44,342 nucleotides of DNA from Anaerophaga thermohalophila str. Valhall (GTDB taxonomy: Bacteria > Bacteroidota > Bacteroidia > Bacteroidales > Marinilabiliaceae), in the NCBI RefSeq assembly GCF_000250735.1, contig NZ_AHZV01000041.1:1-44342 (forward strand). Reading direction: 5' to 3'. The notes under the pieces were generated by a model. It was not told the origin of the DNA. It searched no databases and was given only the letters and a program-made list of their open reading frames with translations. Positions 37,258 through 44,342 of the stretch are shown here, piece by piece. Positions within the stretch are counted from its first letter, which is position 1. Each line of letters starts with the position of its first letter. The translations under genes were made by a program, and so were the position numbers.

Positions 37258-38285
37258 TTATTTTATGTTTCTGACATGCTTTTCCCATTCCCATGCACTC
37301 TTTAGTGTTTCTTCGAGTGTTTTCTCAGCCTTCCAGCCCAATTCATTATTCGCATACGAGGTATCGGCCCATATTTTTCAATATCGCCGGCCCGTCTTCC
37401 CACAACAGAATATTTTAATTCAACCCCGGTGGCTTTAATAAAAGCTTTCACTAGTTGCATTACCGAATATCCCTCTCCGGTGCCAACATTAAAAAATTCG
37501 TAGGATGCTTTCTGCTTGTTGTTAAGCAGTCGGTTGATGGCTACGACGTGGGCTTTGGCCAGGTCGACCACATTGATATAATCCCTGATGGCAGTGCCAT
37601 CGGGTGTATTGTAATCGTCGCCAAAAATTTTCAGTTCATCCCTCAACCCGGCAGCTGTTTGGGTAATAAAAGGGACTAAATTATTCGGAACGCCTACCGG
37701 CAGCTCACCTATAAGCGCTGACGGATGAGCACCAATGGGATTAAAATACCGCAAAGCAATACAATTAATGCCCTCGGTGGCCCTGGCAAAGTCGCGCATA
37801 ATATCTTCCGATACTGCTTTTGTGTTTCCATAAGGTGATTCGGCAGGCTTTCGCGGCGTATCTTCGGTAACAGGTAGTTTTTCCGGCTGACCGTAAACTG
37901 TACAACTGGAACTAAACACCATATAGGGAATCTTATGCTTCCTCATACTCCCGAGAAGATTCATTAGTGATACCAGGTTATTGTGATAATACTCAAGTGG
38001 TTTTTCGACCGATTCGCCTACAGCTTTGTAGGCGGCAAAATGAACAATGGCCTCAATCCTCCTATATTTCTCAAAAAATGCATTGGTTTTCTCCTGATCG
38101 GTAAGATTGAATTTCTCAAAAGCAGGACGTTTACCTGTTATTTTTTCGATGGCATCCAGCACTTCAATGCTCGAATTGGACAAGTCGTCGACAACCACTA
38201 CATCAAACCCTTCGTTCTGAAGTTCAACTACAGTATGGGAACCAATATAGCCGGTTCCGCCGGTAACCAGAATTTGTTTGCTCAT
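37258..38285 (-). pseudogene. galE: UDP-glucose 4-epimerase with a C-terminal frameshift
   Basis: The enzyme interconverts UDP-glucose and UDP-galactose. The intact part shows the NAD site T-G-G-T-G-Y-I-G (8-15), S-S-S-C-T-V-Y-G (125-132) and catalytic Tyr152-x3-Lys156. As read, the frame stops at 37302 after 327 residues and the last 23 (from Tyr305) look unrelated to GalE. The run of five A's in the coding strand (37374-37378) is one short. Adding one A gives I-W-A-D-T-S-Y-A-N-N-E-L-G-W, the standard GalE end, to a stop at 37258-37260 and a normal 342 residues, one base before rfbB. It is either a sequencing error or a real recent mutation. The catalytic core is complete. Confidence 0.9.
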
Positions 38286-38392
38286 AGAAATGATGTTATC
38301 AGATTATTGTTTTCGTAGAGCACGTAAAATTAAGAAAAGGAAATTAAAGGCAAAATATAGGTTTTACCGGTTAATTAGTGTCTCTCCAAAAG

Positions 38393-38549
38393 TTACTAAG
38401 GCCGAGGATTGAAAATAAGGTTTTTCCCGTTCCAAATTCATTCATAGGTCATAGTAAATTTATTTTCCCAAAACCTTATTTTTTCCCCCAACCTTAGAAA
38501 CCAATGAACCTCTACTGAATCAAAACCATATTACCTTATTGAAAGTTTT
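38393..38549. repeat. REP-like palindromic unit A
   Basis: TTACTAAGG, then GAAAATAAGGTTTTTCCCG, a spacer with CATTCATAGGTCATAGTAAA, the complementary AAAACCTTATTTT, CCAACCTTAG, and finally ACC-TATTACCTTATT. Units B and C carry the same sequence with few differences. Its right end contains the stop codon of the transposase remnant. The outer left arm seen in B and C is not present. Confidence 0.8.
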
Positions 38550-38976
38550 AAGGTCTTCTGATAATAACGGATAAACTCATTATACTCCTCCTCAAAAGTT
38601 TTTTTACGATGGTGTTCCGGTTGATTCAGAATATATCTGCAAACATTTTCAATATCTCCTTTTGAGACCGAAAAAGCAGAAGCCGATTGCTGCCACGAGA
38701 ATTTCCCACTACACAAATGATTATCGTTTATGAAATTTTCTGAACTGTTTGCAATTACCGTAGCAATAGTTTCTTCGGAAAGAACTGGAGAACGAGAAAT
38801 TAAAAAATGAACGTGTCAGGATTAGCATAAATGGCATACATCTTACAATCTTTGTTATTCACAATTCCTGTAATATACTTTTCAATACGATTCCTGTATT
38901 GTGGCTTTATCAAAGCTATCCTGTTTTGAGTAACAAATACAAAATGTGTATACAGGTTATTGTATTGGATTTTCAT
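38531..38976 (-). pseudogene. IS200/RAYT-type (Y1) transposase, frameshifted in the HUH motif
   Basis: The remnant encodes a 148-residue rolling-circle type transposase once one base is restored. The N-terminal part from the ATG at 38976 reads Y-T-H-F-V-F-V-T-Q-N-R and ends in N-P-D-T-F then stop. The C-terminal part (38531-38716 and beyond) reads W-Q-Q-S-A-S-A-F-S-V-S, then R-Y-I-L-N-Q-P-E-H-H-R-K-K-T-F-E-E-E-Y. One C is missing between 38814 and 38815. Adding it turns D-T-F into D-H-V-H, the catalytic His-hydrophobe-His motif, and joins both parts. Flanking REP-like palindromes identify it as a REP-associated (RAYT) enzyme. As read it is inactive. Confidence 0.85.
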
Positions 38977-39045
38977 AACAGTTTGTTTTTTAATAGTTTT
39001 AAAGATTCATGTTAACTTGTATTATTTAAGAACCTAAAGATACAA

Positions 39046-39300
39046 AATAAGGTAATAAGGTCAATGTCATTCGATTAGTCTGCCATGTTACTAAGGTCGA
39101 GGATTGAAAATAAGGTTTTTCCCGGTCCAAATTCATTCATAGGTCATAGTAAATTTATTTTCCCAAAACCTTATTTTTCCCCCAACCTTAGAACCAATGA
39201 ACCTCACTGAATCAAAACCTTATTACCTTATTGAAAGTTTTCTGAATTAATGATACAAACATCAGTTTCACCTTTTCTCTTCCGAATGCATACGCGGTTA
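39046..39300. repeat. REP-like palindromic unit B
   Basis: The outer left arm AATAAGGTAATAAGGT (39046-39061) is the exact complement of ACCTTATTACCTTATT (39217-39232). Inside lie TTACTAAGG (39088) against CCTTAG, and AAAATAAGGTTTT against AAAACCTTATTTT. After the outer arm, about 68 bases (TTTCTGAATTAATGATACAA onward to GCATACGCGGTTA) are shared with unit C but not unit A. Confidence 0.82.
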
Positions 39301-39333
39301 GTTGTTTCTATTCTTATGTTTTTTCAAACACAA

Positions 39334-39593
39334 AATAAGATAATAAGGTCAGGGGTATGGTTGGGACCCTTTCATTGTTACTAAGGTTAAGGAGTGAAAA
39401 TAAGGTTTTCCCGTTCCAAATTCATTCATAGGTCATAGTAAATTTAATTTTCCCAAAACCTTATTTTTTCCCCCAACCTTAGTAACCAATGAACCTCCAC
39501 TGAATCAAAACCTTATTACCTTATTGAAAGTTTTCTGAATTAATGATACAAACATCAGTTTCACCTTTTCTCTTCCGAATGCATACGCGGTTA
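39334..39593. repeat. REP-like palindromic unit C
   Basis: Three nested inverted repeats: outer AATAAGATAATAAGGT (39334-39349) with ACCTTATTACCTTATT (39510-39525), one mismatch; middle GTTACTAAGGTT (39377-39388) with AACCTTAGTAAC (39475-39486), perfect; inner AAAATAAGGTTTT (39397-39409) with AAAACCTTATTTT (39455-39467), perfect. It is the best preserved unit and runs to GCATACGCGGTTA at 39593, like unit B. Confidence 0.84.
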
Positions 39594-39632
39594 TATTGTA
39601 AAGTAATATTTATGCCGTCAGCCTTGCCACTT

Positions 39633-39652
39633 ACACTTTCTGAACAGACACA
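39633..39652 (-). repeat. Right-end fragment of the palindromic MITE-like repeat
   Basis: ACACTTTCTGAACAGACACA equals the right terminus of copies 2 and 4. The preceding AGCCTTG-CACTT resembles copy 1 read inverted. No core or left half is adjacent; the matching left end is 1.26 kb away at 38373. Confidence 0.7.
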
Positions 39653-39778
39653 TGATTAAGTAGTAATCCCCCCCCCTTACCAGACAGGCACAAGTTATTT
39701 CAGCCTTTAATCTGCCTTTATCAACACTTTATCAACACCTGTTTAAAACAAAACTATGCAAAGAGCGTATAAATTGTT

Positions 39779-39786
39779 TAAATTTG
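39779..39786 (+). promoter_or_regulatory. Candidate -7 element very close to the HU/SPOR start
   Basis: TAAATTTG matches TAnnTTTG perfectly and ends four bases before the ATG at 39791. A TATG 20 bases upstream is a three-of-four match to the -33 TTTG. If used, the mRNA would be essentially leaderless. Confidence 0.4.
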
Positions 39787-39790
39787 CAAT

Positions 39791-40756
39791 ATGGCAAGCA
39801 TCGAAAAATACATATCGGATTTATTATGCCTGCACGATTGCGTTATTGTGCCAGGCCTTGGAGGTTTTGTGGCCAATTATAAGCCGGCCGGCCTTATTGA
39901 AGAACGAAATCTTTTTCAGCCCCCTAAAAAGGAAATCGGATTCAACAGGAGTTTGTCGCACAACGACGGACTTCTCACCAACCATATTTGTAAGCAGGAA
40001 CATCTGTCCTGGAACGAAAGCACAGAGCGGATAAACAGTTTTGTCGAGGGATTTCAAACAAAGATCAATAATGGGGGAACATCTGTTTTTGAAGGCATCG
40101 GAACCTTCAGAAAAGATGCCCTGGGAAATCTTCAGTTCACCCCTAATGTACGTAACAAGCTTCTTCCTGATGCTTACGGTCTTACCGAATTCCATTTTGA
40201 ACCGCTCCAATACGTCGCGCACCAACAGAAACGCGAAGAGCCGGTAAGACGGTTGTTGCGCAGCCGGTCACCCCGGTACTGGGCAACTGTTGCCGCAATG
40301 ATTGCAGGCTTATTCCTGTTTACCCCGGAACTTAAAATGCCGGAACATCAGCAAATTGACACCGGTAATATTATTTCATCTGTAGCCGAAAAACCTGCAA
40401 GTGCATCACAGCCCGCAACCCATGCTCCGAAGCAACTCACCAATGCCGACATTAGCGCACCCGATATTCCCGAAAAGGCTGACATTGCATCCGGCCGGAC
40501 GAATGATCAGGTTAAAACCCCGTTTCACCTGATCGCTGCCAGCTTTAAATATGAAGCTCCGGCCCAACAAACTGCCGAACAAATGAAAAAAGAGGGTTTT
40601 CCTGACGCAAAGGTTCTTCTCAACGGTAACGGCCGATTCCGGGTAGCATTGGAGTCTTTCGAAAAACGAGACAGTGCGGTTGAAAGACTTTTTGCTTTAC
40701 GGGAAGACCCAAAGTTTGAAAACGTTTGGCTACTTGATGATTTATCAGGCAAATGA
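39791..40756 (+). CDS. HU-CCDC81 and SPOR domain protein
   Basis: This 321-residue membrane protein has an architecture typical of Bacteroidota. The N-terminal 140 residues (C-V-I-V-P-G-L-G-G-F-V-A-N-Y, then L-F-Q-P-P-K-K-E-I-G-F-N, F-E-G-I-G-T-F) form the paired CCDC81-like HU domains, which could bind DNA or a filament in the cytoplasm. A transmembrane helix lies at about 163-178, then a Pro/Ala/Thr-rich linker. The C-terminal SPOR domain (about 244-321) is of the kind that binds denuded peptidoglycan at division sites. It may therefore connect the cell wall to a cytoplasmic partner during division; that is inference. It is convergent with metG, with only four bases between stop codons. Confidence 0.88.
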   Translation: MASIEKYISDLLCLHDCVIVPGLGGFVANYKPAGLIEERNLFQPPKKEIGFNRSLSHNDGLLTNHICKQEHLSWNESTERINSFVEGFQTKINNGGTSVFEGIGTFRKDALGNLQFTPNVRNKLLPDAYGLTEFHFEPLQYVAHQQKREEPVRRLLRSRSPRYWATVAAMIAGLFLFTPELKMPEHQQIDTGNIISSVAEKPASASQPATHAPKQLTNADISAPDIPEKADIASGRTNDQVKTPFHLIAASFKYEAPAQQTAEQMKKEGFPDAKVLLNGNGRFRVALESFEKRDSAVERLFALREDPKFENVWLLDDLSGK

Positions 40757-40760
40757 TAAA

Positions 40761-42795
40761 TTACCGGATTTGTGATCCGGGCTTTATTCTTGTGCCAGGC
40801 GCAACAAAGTCAAGGCGGCCGTCGGAATCCTCAGCCATCAGAATCATTCCCTGCGATTCGATTCCTTTAATTTTCCGTGCGGCAAGATTTACCAGGACAC
40901 ACACCTGACGTCCGACTATCTGTTCCGGCTCAAAAAATTCGGCAATACCTGAAACAACCGTTCGTTTATCGATTCCGGTATCGACTTTTATTTTCAGAAG
41001 CTTTTTGGTTTTGGGCACTTTTTTCAGCTTCCAGAATGGTGCCCACGCGCATATCCATTTTAGTGAACTCATCAAACGAGATATCGGCTTTTGCCGGCTC
41101 GGCTTCTTTATTCTCTGCTTCATTGCTGGTTTTAGTACGGGCCAGACGGTCCAGTTGTTCCCGGATTTTTGCGTCCTCTATTTTTTCGAAGAGCAACTTA
41201 GCCTCATTAATAGTATGGGCAGGCTTCAGGAGTTCAGTCTTACCACCATCGCTCCAGACGGCTTGCTGCATATTCAACATATCACGCATTTTTTGTGCCG
41301 TAAACGGGAGGAACGGTTCCATAACAATGGCAAGGTTGGCTGTAATCTGCAGCGAAATATTCATTATCGTTTTCACCCGCTCAGGGTTTGTTTTCTGTAA
41401 CTTCCATGGCTCCGTATCGGCCAGGTACTTATTACCAAGTCGGGCAAGATTCATAGCTTCGCGTAGTGCTTCTCTGAATTTAAACTGATCAAGATTGTTC
41501 TCTACGCTGCTGACAATGGACGGAATCGATTCCAGTGTCTGAACATCAAAAGGTTCGGTTTCTCCCATCAGGGGAACTTTTCCTTCATAATACTTATGCG
41601 TCAGCACTACTGCGCGATTCACAAAATTACCAAGAATCGCTACCAGCTCATTATTATTTCGTGCCTGGAAATCTTTCCAGGTAAAGTCGTTGTCTTTTGT
41701 TTCGGGCGCATTCGCCGTCAATACGTACCGCAAAACATCCTGCTTGCCTTCAAAATCCTCCAGGTATTCATGAAGCCAGACAGCCCAGTTGCGGGAAGTT
41801 GAAATTTTATCTCCTTCAAGGTTCAAAAATTCATTGGCAGGCACGTTGTCGGGTAAAATAAATGAGCCCTCGGCTTTTAGCATCGTCGGAAATACAATAC
41901 AATGGAATACAATATTGTCTTTACCGATAAAATGGATGAGACGTGTTTCTGGGTCTTTCCAGTATTTCTCCCACTCCGGTGTCAGTTCCCTGGTTGCTGA
42001 GATATAACCTATCGGGGCGTCAAACCAAACATAAAGCACTTTTCCTTCTGCCCCTTCGAGCGGCACGGGAACCCCCCAGTCGAGATCGCGGCTTACAGCC
42101 CGTGGCTGAAGGCCGAGGTCCAACCATGACTTACACTGACCATAAACATTGGGTTTCCACTCCTTGTGCTCTTCGAGAATCCACTTTTCGAGGAAGCTTT
42201 GATGCTGATCAAGTGGCAGGTACCAGTGCCTGGTTTTTCTCATTACCGGGGTACTCCCTGATATCATCGATTTGGGATTGATAAGATCGGTGGCATTAAG
42301 GGAAGTACCACAGCTCTCGCACTGATCACCATAGGCACCGGTGCTGTTACAATGCGGGCAGGTGCCGGTTATATATCGGTCGGCCAGGAATGTTCCTGCC
42401 TCTTCATCATAGTACTGGTCGGTTTCTTTTTCAATGAAAGCACCATTGTCGTACAATTTTTTAAAAAATTCCGAAGCGGTTTTATGGTGCATCTTACTGG
42501 TAGTCCGGGAATATATATCAAAGCTGATACCAAACTTTTCAAAAGAATCTTTGATAAGCTGATGATATTTATCTACTACATCCTGAGGGGAAACACCCTC
42601 TTTCCTTGCCTTCAAAGTAATAGGGACTCCATGTTCGTCCGATCCGCCAATGTGTAACACATCTTCACCTTTTAACCTGAGATAACGCACATAAATATCG
42701 GCCGGGACATATACGCCGGCCAGGTGACCAATATGAACCGGACCGTTGGCATAAGGAAGAGCTGTTGTAACAAGTGTTCTTTTAAAATTACTCAT
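40761..42795 (-). pseudogene. metG: Methionyl-tRNA synthetase with a frameshift before the C-terminal tRNA-binding domain
   Basis: The enzyme charges tRNA-Met and is essential. The catalytic part is complete: H-I-G-H at 21-24, zinc ligands Cys146, Cys149, Cys159 and Cys162, and K-I-S-T-S at 330-334. As read, the frame ends at 40966 after 609 residues, the last 17 unlike MetRS. The run of six A's on the coding strand (41019-41024) is one too many. Removing one restores [17 protein letters not shown] and continues through the EMAP-II/Trbp111-like dimerisation and tRNA-binding domain to a stop at 40761, giving the standard 677 residues. Since the gene must work, a sequencing error is likely; a truncated but active enzyme is also possible. 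Confidence 0.92.
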
Positions 42796-42863
42796 AATGT
42801 TGTATCTGAACTTTTTACAGGTTTATTTTCTGTTACTCTAAGCAATAATTGACAACAAAAATA

Positions 42864-42897
42864 AAACAAAACCGGGCAAATGAGCCGGGTTTTGTTT
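42864..42897. terminator. GC-rich hairpin between divergent metG and LD-carboxypeptidase
   Basis: AAACAAAAC pairs with GTTTTGTTT, extended by CCGGC/GCCGG-like pairs with one mismatch around the loop AAATGA. T-runs flank both sides, so it looks like a bidirectional terminator. The flanking genes diverge, so it may instead be an attenuator in a leader. Confidence 0.45.
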
Positions 42898-42951
42898 AAC
42901 TTCACAAAGATAACCAAAGATGTTAAAATCTTGTACACAAAGCTCTAAGAT

Positions 42952-43860
42952 ATGTCAACAGCAATACCGCCATTTATAAAAAAAGGAGCACTCTTCGGGC
43001 TGGTTTCACCGGCCGGCAGAATTGATTCCGACGTGGTTCCCAGGGCCGAGGCTTTTCTGGAGAAGCATGGTTTCCGAAGCCGCAGGGGAAAATACGTGTC
43101 CCATGAACATAATCAATTTTCGGGAACTGATGAGGAAAGAATTGATGATTTGCAGGCTATGATTGACGATCCTGAAGTGGAGGTAATATGGTGCAGCCGT
43201 GGAGGCTACGGAACGCTCCGCATTATTGATACTCTGGACTTTTCGCGCATGCCTGTTCAACCGAAATGGCTGGTTGGATTCAGCGACATCAGTGTCATTC
43301 ATGCAACACTTCAAAATAACTACAATACTGTATCGGTTCACGGCCCCATGCCGGTTAATCTTCCGGCAGACAACAACTACGGAGCGGAATGGAAACATCT
43401 CCTTGATTTACTTCAGGGGCATGACATAGTTTACCGGACACCTCCCAATATACTTAACAAGCAAGGAACATCAGCCGGTCAGCTGATTGGAGGTAATTTA
43501 TCCCTTCTGGCAGCCATGACCGGTACCAGATATGATTTTGACCCGCGTGGAAAAATACTTTTCATAGAGGAAGTCGGAGAACAATTATACCATCTCGACC
43601 GAATGATGTACCAACTCAAACTCAGTGGAAAACTTGAGCACCTTAAAGGTCTGATAGTAGGGCACTTTACAGATATGAAAGACGGAAAAATTCCTTTCGG
43701 AAATTCAGCCCGGGAAATTATCAGAGACATAACGGAACACTACGATTACCCGGTTTTGTTTGATTTTCCGGCCGGACACGAATCGCCTAACGAACCTTTG
43801 CTGATGGGTGCTCAGATACATCTTCAGGTCTCCGACGAAGGCGGGTTGGTGGTGTATTAA
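42952..43860 (+). CDS. LD-carboxypeptidase (muramoyltetrapeptide carboxypeptidase, S66)
   Basis: The enzyme removes the terminal D-alanine from murein tetrapeptides during cell-wall recycling, usually in the cytoplasm. The 302-residue protein, without a signal peptide, shows W-C-S-R-G-G-Y-G at 80-87, the nucleophile elbow G-F-S-D (Ser111), I-G-G-N-L-S-L-L near 179-186, the Glu region F-I-E-E-V-G-E (Glu206/207), and the His motif F-P-A-G-H (His276). These fit the Ser-Glu-His triad of the S66 family. The related microcin-immunity proteins (MccF) have the same fold and cannot be excluded by sequence alone. It diverges from metG, and the downstream yraN is in the same direction. Confidence 0.9.
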   Translation: MSTAIPPFIKKGALFGLVSPAGRIDSDVVPRAEAFLEKHGFRSRRGKYVSHEHNQFSGTDEERIDDLQAMIDDPEVEVIWCSRGGYGTLRIIDTLDFSRMPVQPKWLVGFSDISVIHATLQNNYNTVSVHGPMPVNLPADNNYGAEWKHLLDLLQGHDIVYRTPPNILNKQGTSAGQLIGGNLSLLAAMTGTRYDFDPRGKILFIEEVGEQLYHLDRMMYQLKLSGKLEHLKGLIVGHFTDMKDGKIPFGNSAREIIRDITEHYDYPVLFDFPAGHESPNEPLLMGAQIHLQVSDEGGLVVY

Positions 43861-43862
43861 AA

Positions 43863-43907
43863 CGCCTTGATTTTGACAAAAATATGCTTTTTATACCGCA
43901 CTCATCT
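43863..43907 (-). repeat. 45-base dispersed repeat, copy 2 (inverted)
   Basis: Read on the minus strand this stretch gives TGAGTGCGGTATAAAAAGCA, TATTTTTGTCAAAATCAAGG and CGTTT. It matches 23701-23745 except for two bases. It occupies the gap between the LD-carboxypeptidase stop and yraN and is non-coding. Confidence 0.7.
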
Positions 43908-43926
43908 ATATTTAACACCAAAACAC

Positions 43927-44298
43927 ATGGCACAACATAATGAACTGGGCAAAAAGGGCGAGGATAAAGCTGCTTCATATCTGCTCGACCAGGGATACCG
44001 CATTGTGGAACGCAATTATCGCTTCGATCGAAAAGAAGTAGATATTATAGCATGGGACGATGATCAGCTGGTGATTGTGGAAGTGCGCACACGTGCATCA
44101 GAGTACCACGAACACCCCAGAGAGAGCATTACTCCAGCAAAAATGAATGCCATTGCCTACGCAGCAGAGGCTTATATTATTGAAAACGAACTCGACTGCG
44201 AAACCCGTTTCGACGTGATTTGCTGGTTGCCGCATGATAATGAAGACCAATGGGAAATGGAGCATATTGTAGATGCATTCCGGCCATTGCCCGGCTAA
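43927..44298 (+). CDS. YraN family (UPF0102) nuclease-fold protein
   Basis: This 123-residue protein belongs to the YraN/UPF0102 family, which has a restriction-endonuclease-like fold. Family marks are G-K-K-G-E-D-K-A-A-S-Y-L near the start, R-N-Y-R-F-D-R-K-E-V-D-I-I-A and the core L-V-I-V-E-V-R-T-R. The last normally reads V-E-V-K, so the usual lysine of the D-x(n)-E-x-K site is Arg here. The frame opens 20 codons earlier at 43867, but that segment lies in the 45-base repeat, so the ATG at 43927 (M-A-Q-H-N-E-L-G-K-K-G) is preferred. The cellular role is not established; a DNA recombination or Holliday-junction role has been suggested for relatives. Confidence 0.88.
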   Translation: MAQHNELGKKGEDKAASYLLDQGYRIVERNYRFDRKEVDIIAWDDDQLVIVEVRTRASEYHEHPRESITPAKMNAIAYAAEAYIIENELDCETRFDVICWLPHDNEDQWEMEHIVDAFRPLPG

Positions 44299-44342
44299 AA
44301 ACAGATTTTGACCCAAATTCCTGCCGTCAAGAACTTAGCCTG

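Larger units (their letters stand above)
38373..39652. mobile_element. Repeat island: REP-like units around a transposase remnant, bracketed by palindromic-repeat ends
   Basis: The left edge AATTAGTGTCTCTCC (38373-38387) matches the left terminus of palindromic repeat copies 2 and 4. The right edge, with AGCCTTG and ACACTTTCTGAACAGACAC (about 39620-39652), matches their right terminus, in the same relative orientation. The family's core is missing and replaced by three REP-like units and a transposase pseudogene. The whole fills the gap between galE and the HU/SPOR gene. The simplest reading is insertion and amplification of REP sequences inside an older copy of the palindromic element; that is inference. 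Confidence 0.6.

Noticed and set aside
38373-39660. CRISPR array as an explanation for the repeated units
   Set aside because: Only three units, each over 150 bases, with conserved interiors in place of unique short spacers, and no cas genes nearby.
41015-41030. Programmed -1 frameshift at the A-run in metG
   Set aside because: A canonical A-AAA-AAG heptamer would have to lie in a different phase, and restoring the frame needs +1, not -1. Sequencing error or mutation is simpler.
40877-41488. 203-codon plus-strand frame across metG
   Set aside because: Complement of metG coding sequence; Ser/Arg-rich shadow without a start context.

Overview
The window is a chromosomal stretch of a member of the Bacteroidota, most plausibly a Marinilabiliales-type or related anaerobic or facultative marine lineage; that placement is inference. 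The support is a complete type IX secretion/gliding core (porP, gldK, gldL, gldM, gldN), DUF4270 and DUF4954 proteins, a HU-CCDC81/SPOR protein, a GldK-style lipoprotein, Bacteroidota-type promoters (TTTG, about 20 nt, TAnnTTTG), few Shine-Dalgarno sites, and a V-type ATPase operon in the E-DUF2764-A-B-D-I-K order seen in this phylum. No rRNA, tRNA, prophage or CRISPR array was seen.

Layout. 0.4-1.9 kb: a probably surface-exposed S41 protease lipoprotein. 1.9-3.5 kb: an MlaF/MlaE lipid-transport ABC pair. 3.8-4.9 kb: GDP-mannose pyrophosphorylase, ending in a strong terminator shared with the opposing gld cluster. 4.9-14.6 kb, minus strand: topA, a degenerate arginase-fold protein, porP and gldKLMN, closely spaced and probably one transcription unit. 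15-17.4 kb: PBP1A, convergent with radA. 19-20.2 kb: panC-panD. 20.7-23.4 kb: an N-terminal-half glycogen synthase and a DUF4270 lipoprotein. 24.1-32.0 kb: a V-type ATPase operon whose K subunit carries the Na+-binding residues of the Enterococcus hirae enzyme. 32.2-36.0 kb: DUF4954 left-handed beta-helix protein and glmS. 36.2-38.3 kb: galE-rfbB sugar-nucleotide operon. 38.4-39.7 kb: a repeat island with three REP-like palindromic units around a broken IS200/RAYT-type transposase. 39.8-44.3 kb: HU/SPOR protein, metG, LD-carboxypeptidase and YraN.

The genes serve mainly the cell envelope: secretion and gliding, outer-membrane lipid traffic, peptidoglycan synthesis and recycling (PBP1A, glmS, LD-carboxypeptidase, SPOR), and sugar nucleotides for surface polysaccharide (manC, galE, rfbB). 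Ion-motive energy, pantothenate synthesis and DNA maintenance (topA, radA) accompany them.

The most notable points are: a palindromic repeat family with four copies of about 125-170 bp; the REP/RAYT island, which is itself bracketed by the two ends of that repeat family; three single-base frameshifts within about 3.7 kb (galE, the transposase, metG); an arginase-fold protein that has lost half its metal ligands but sits in the topA-gld cluster; and a predicted sodium-coupled V-ATPase with a roughly 300-bp non-coding insert between its A and B genes.
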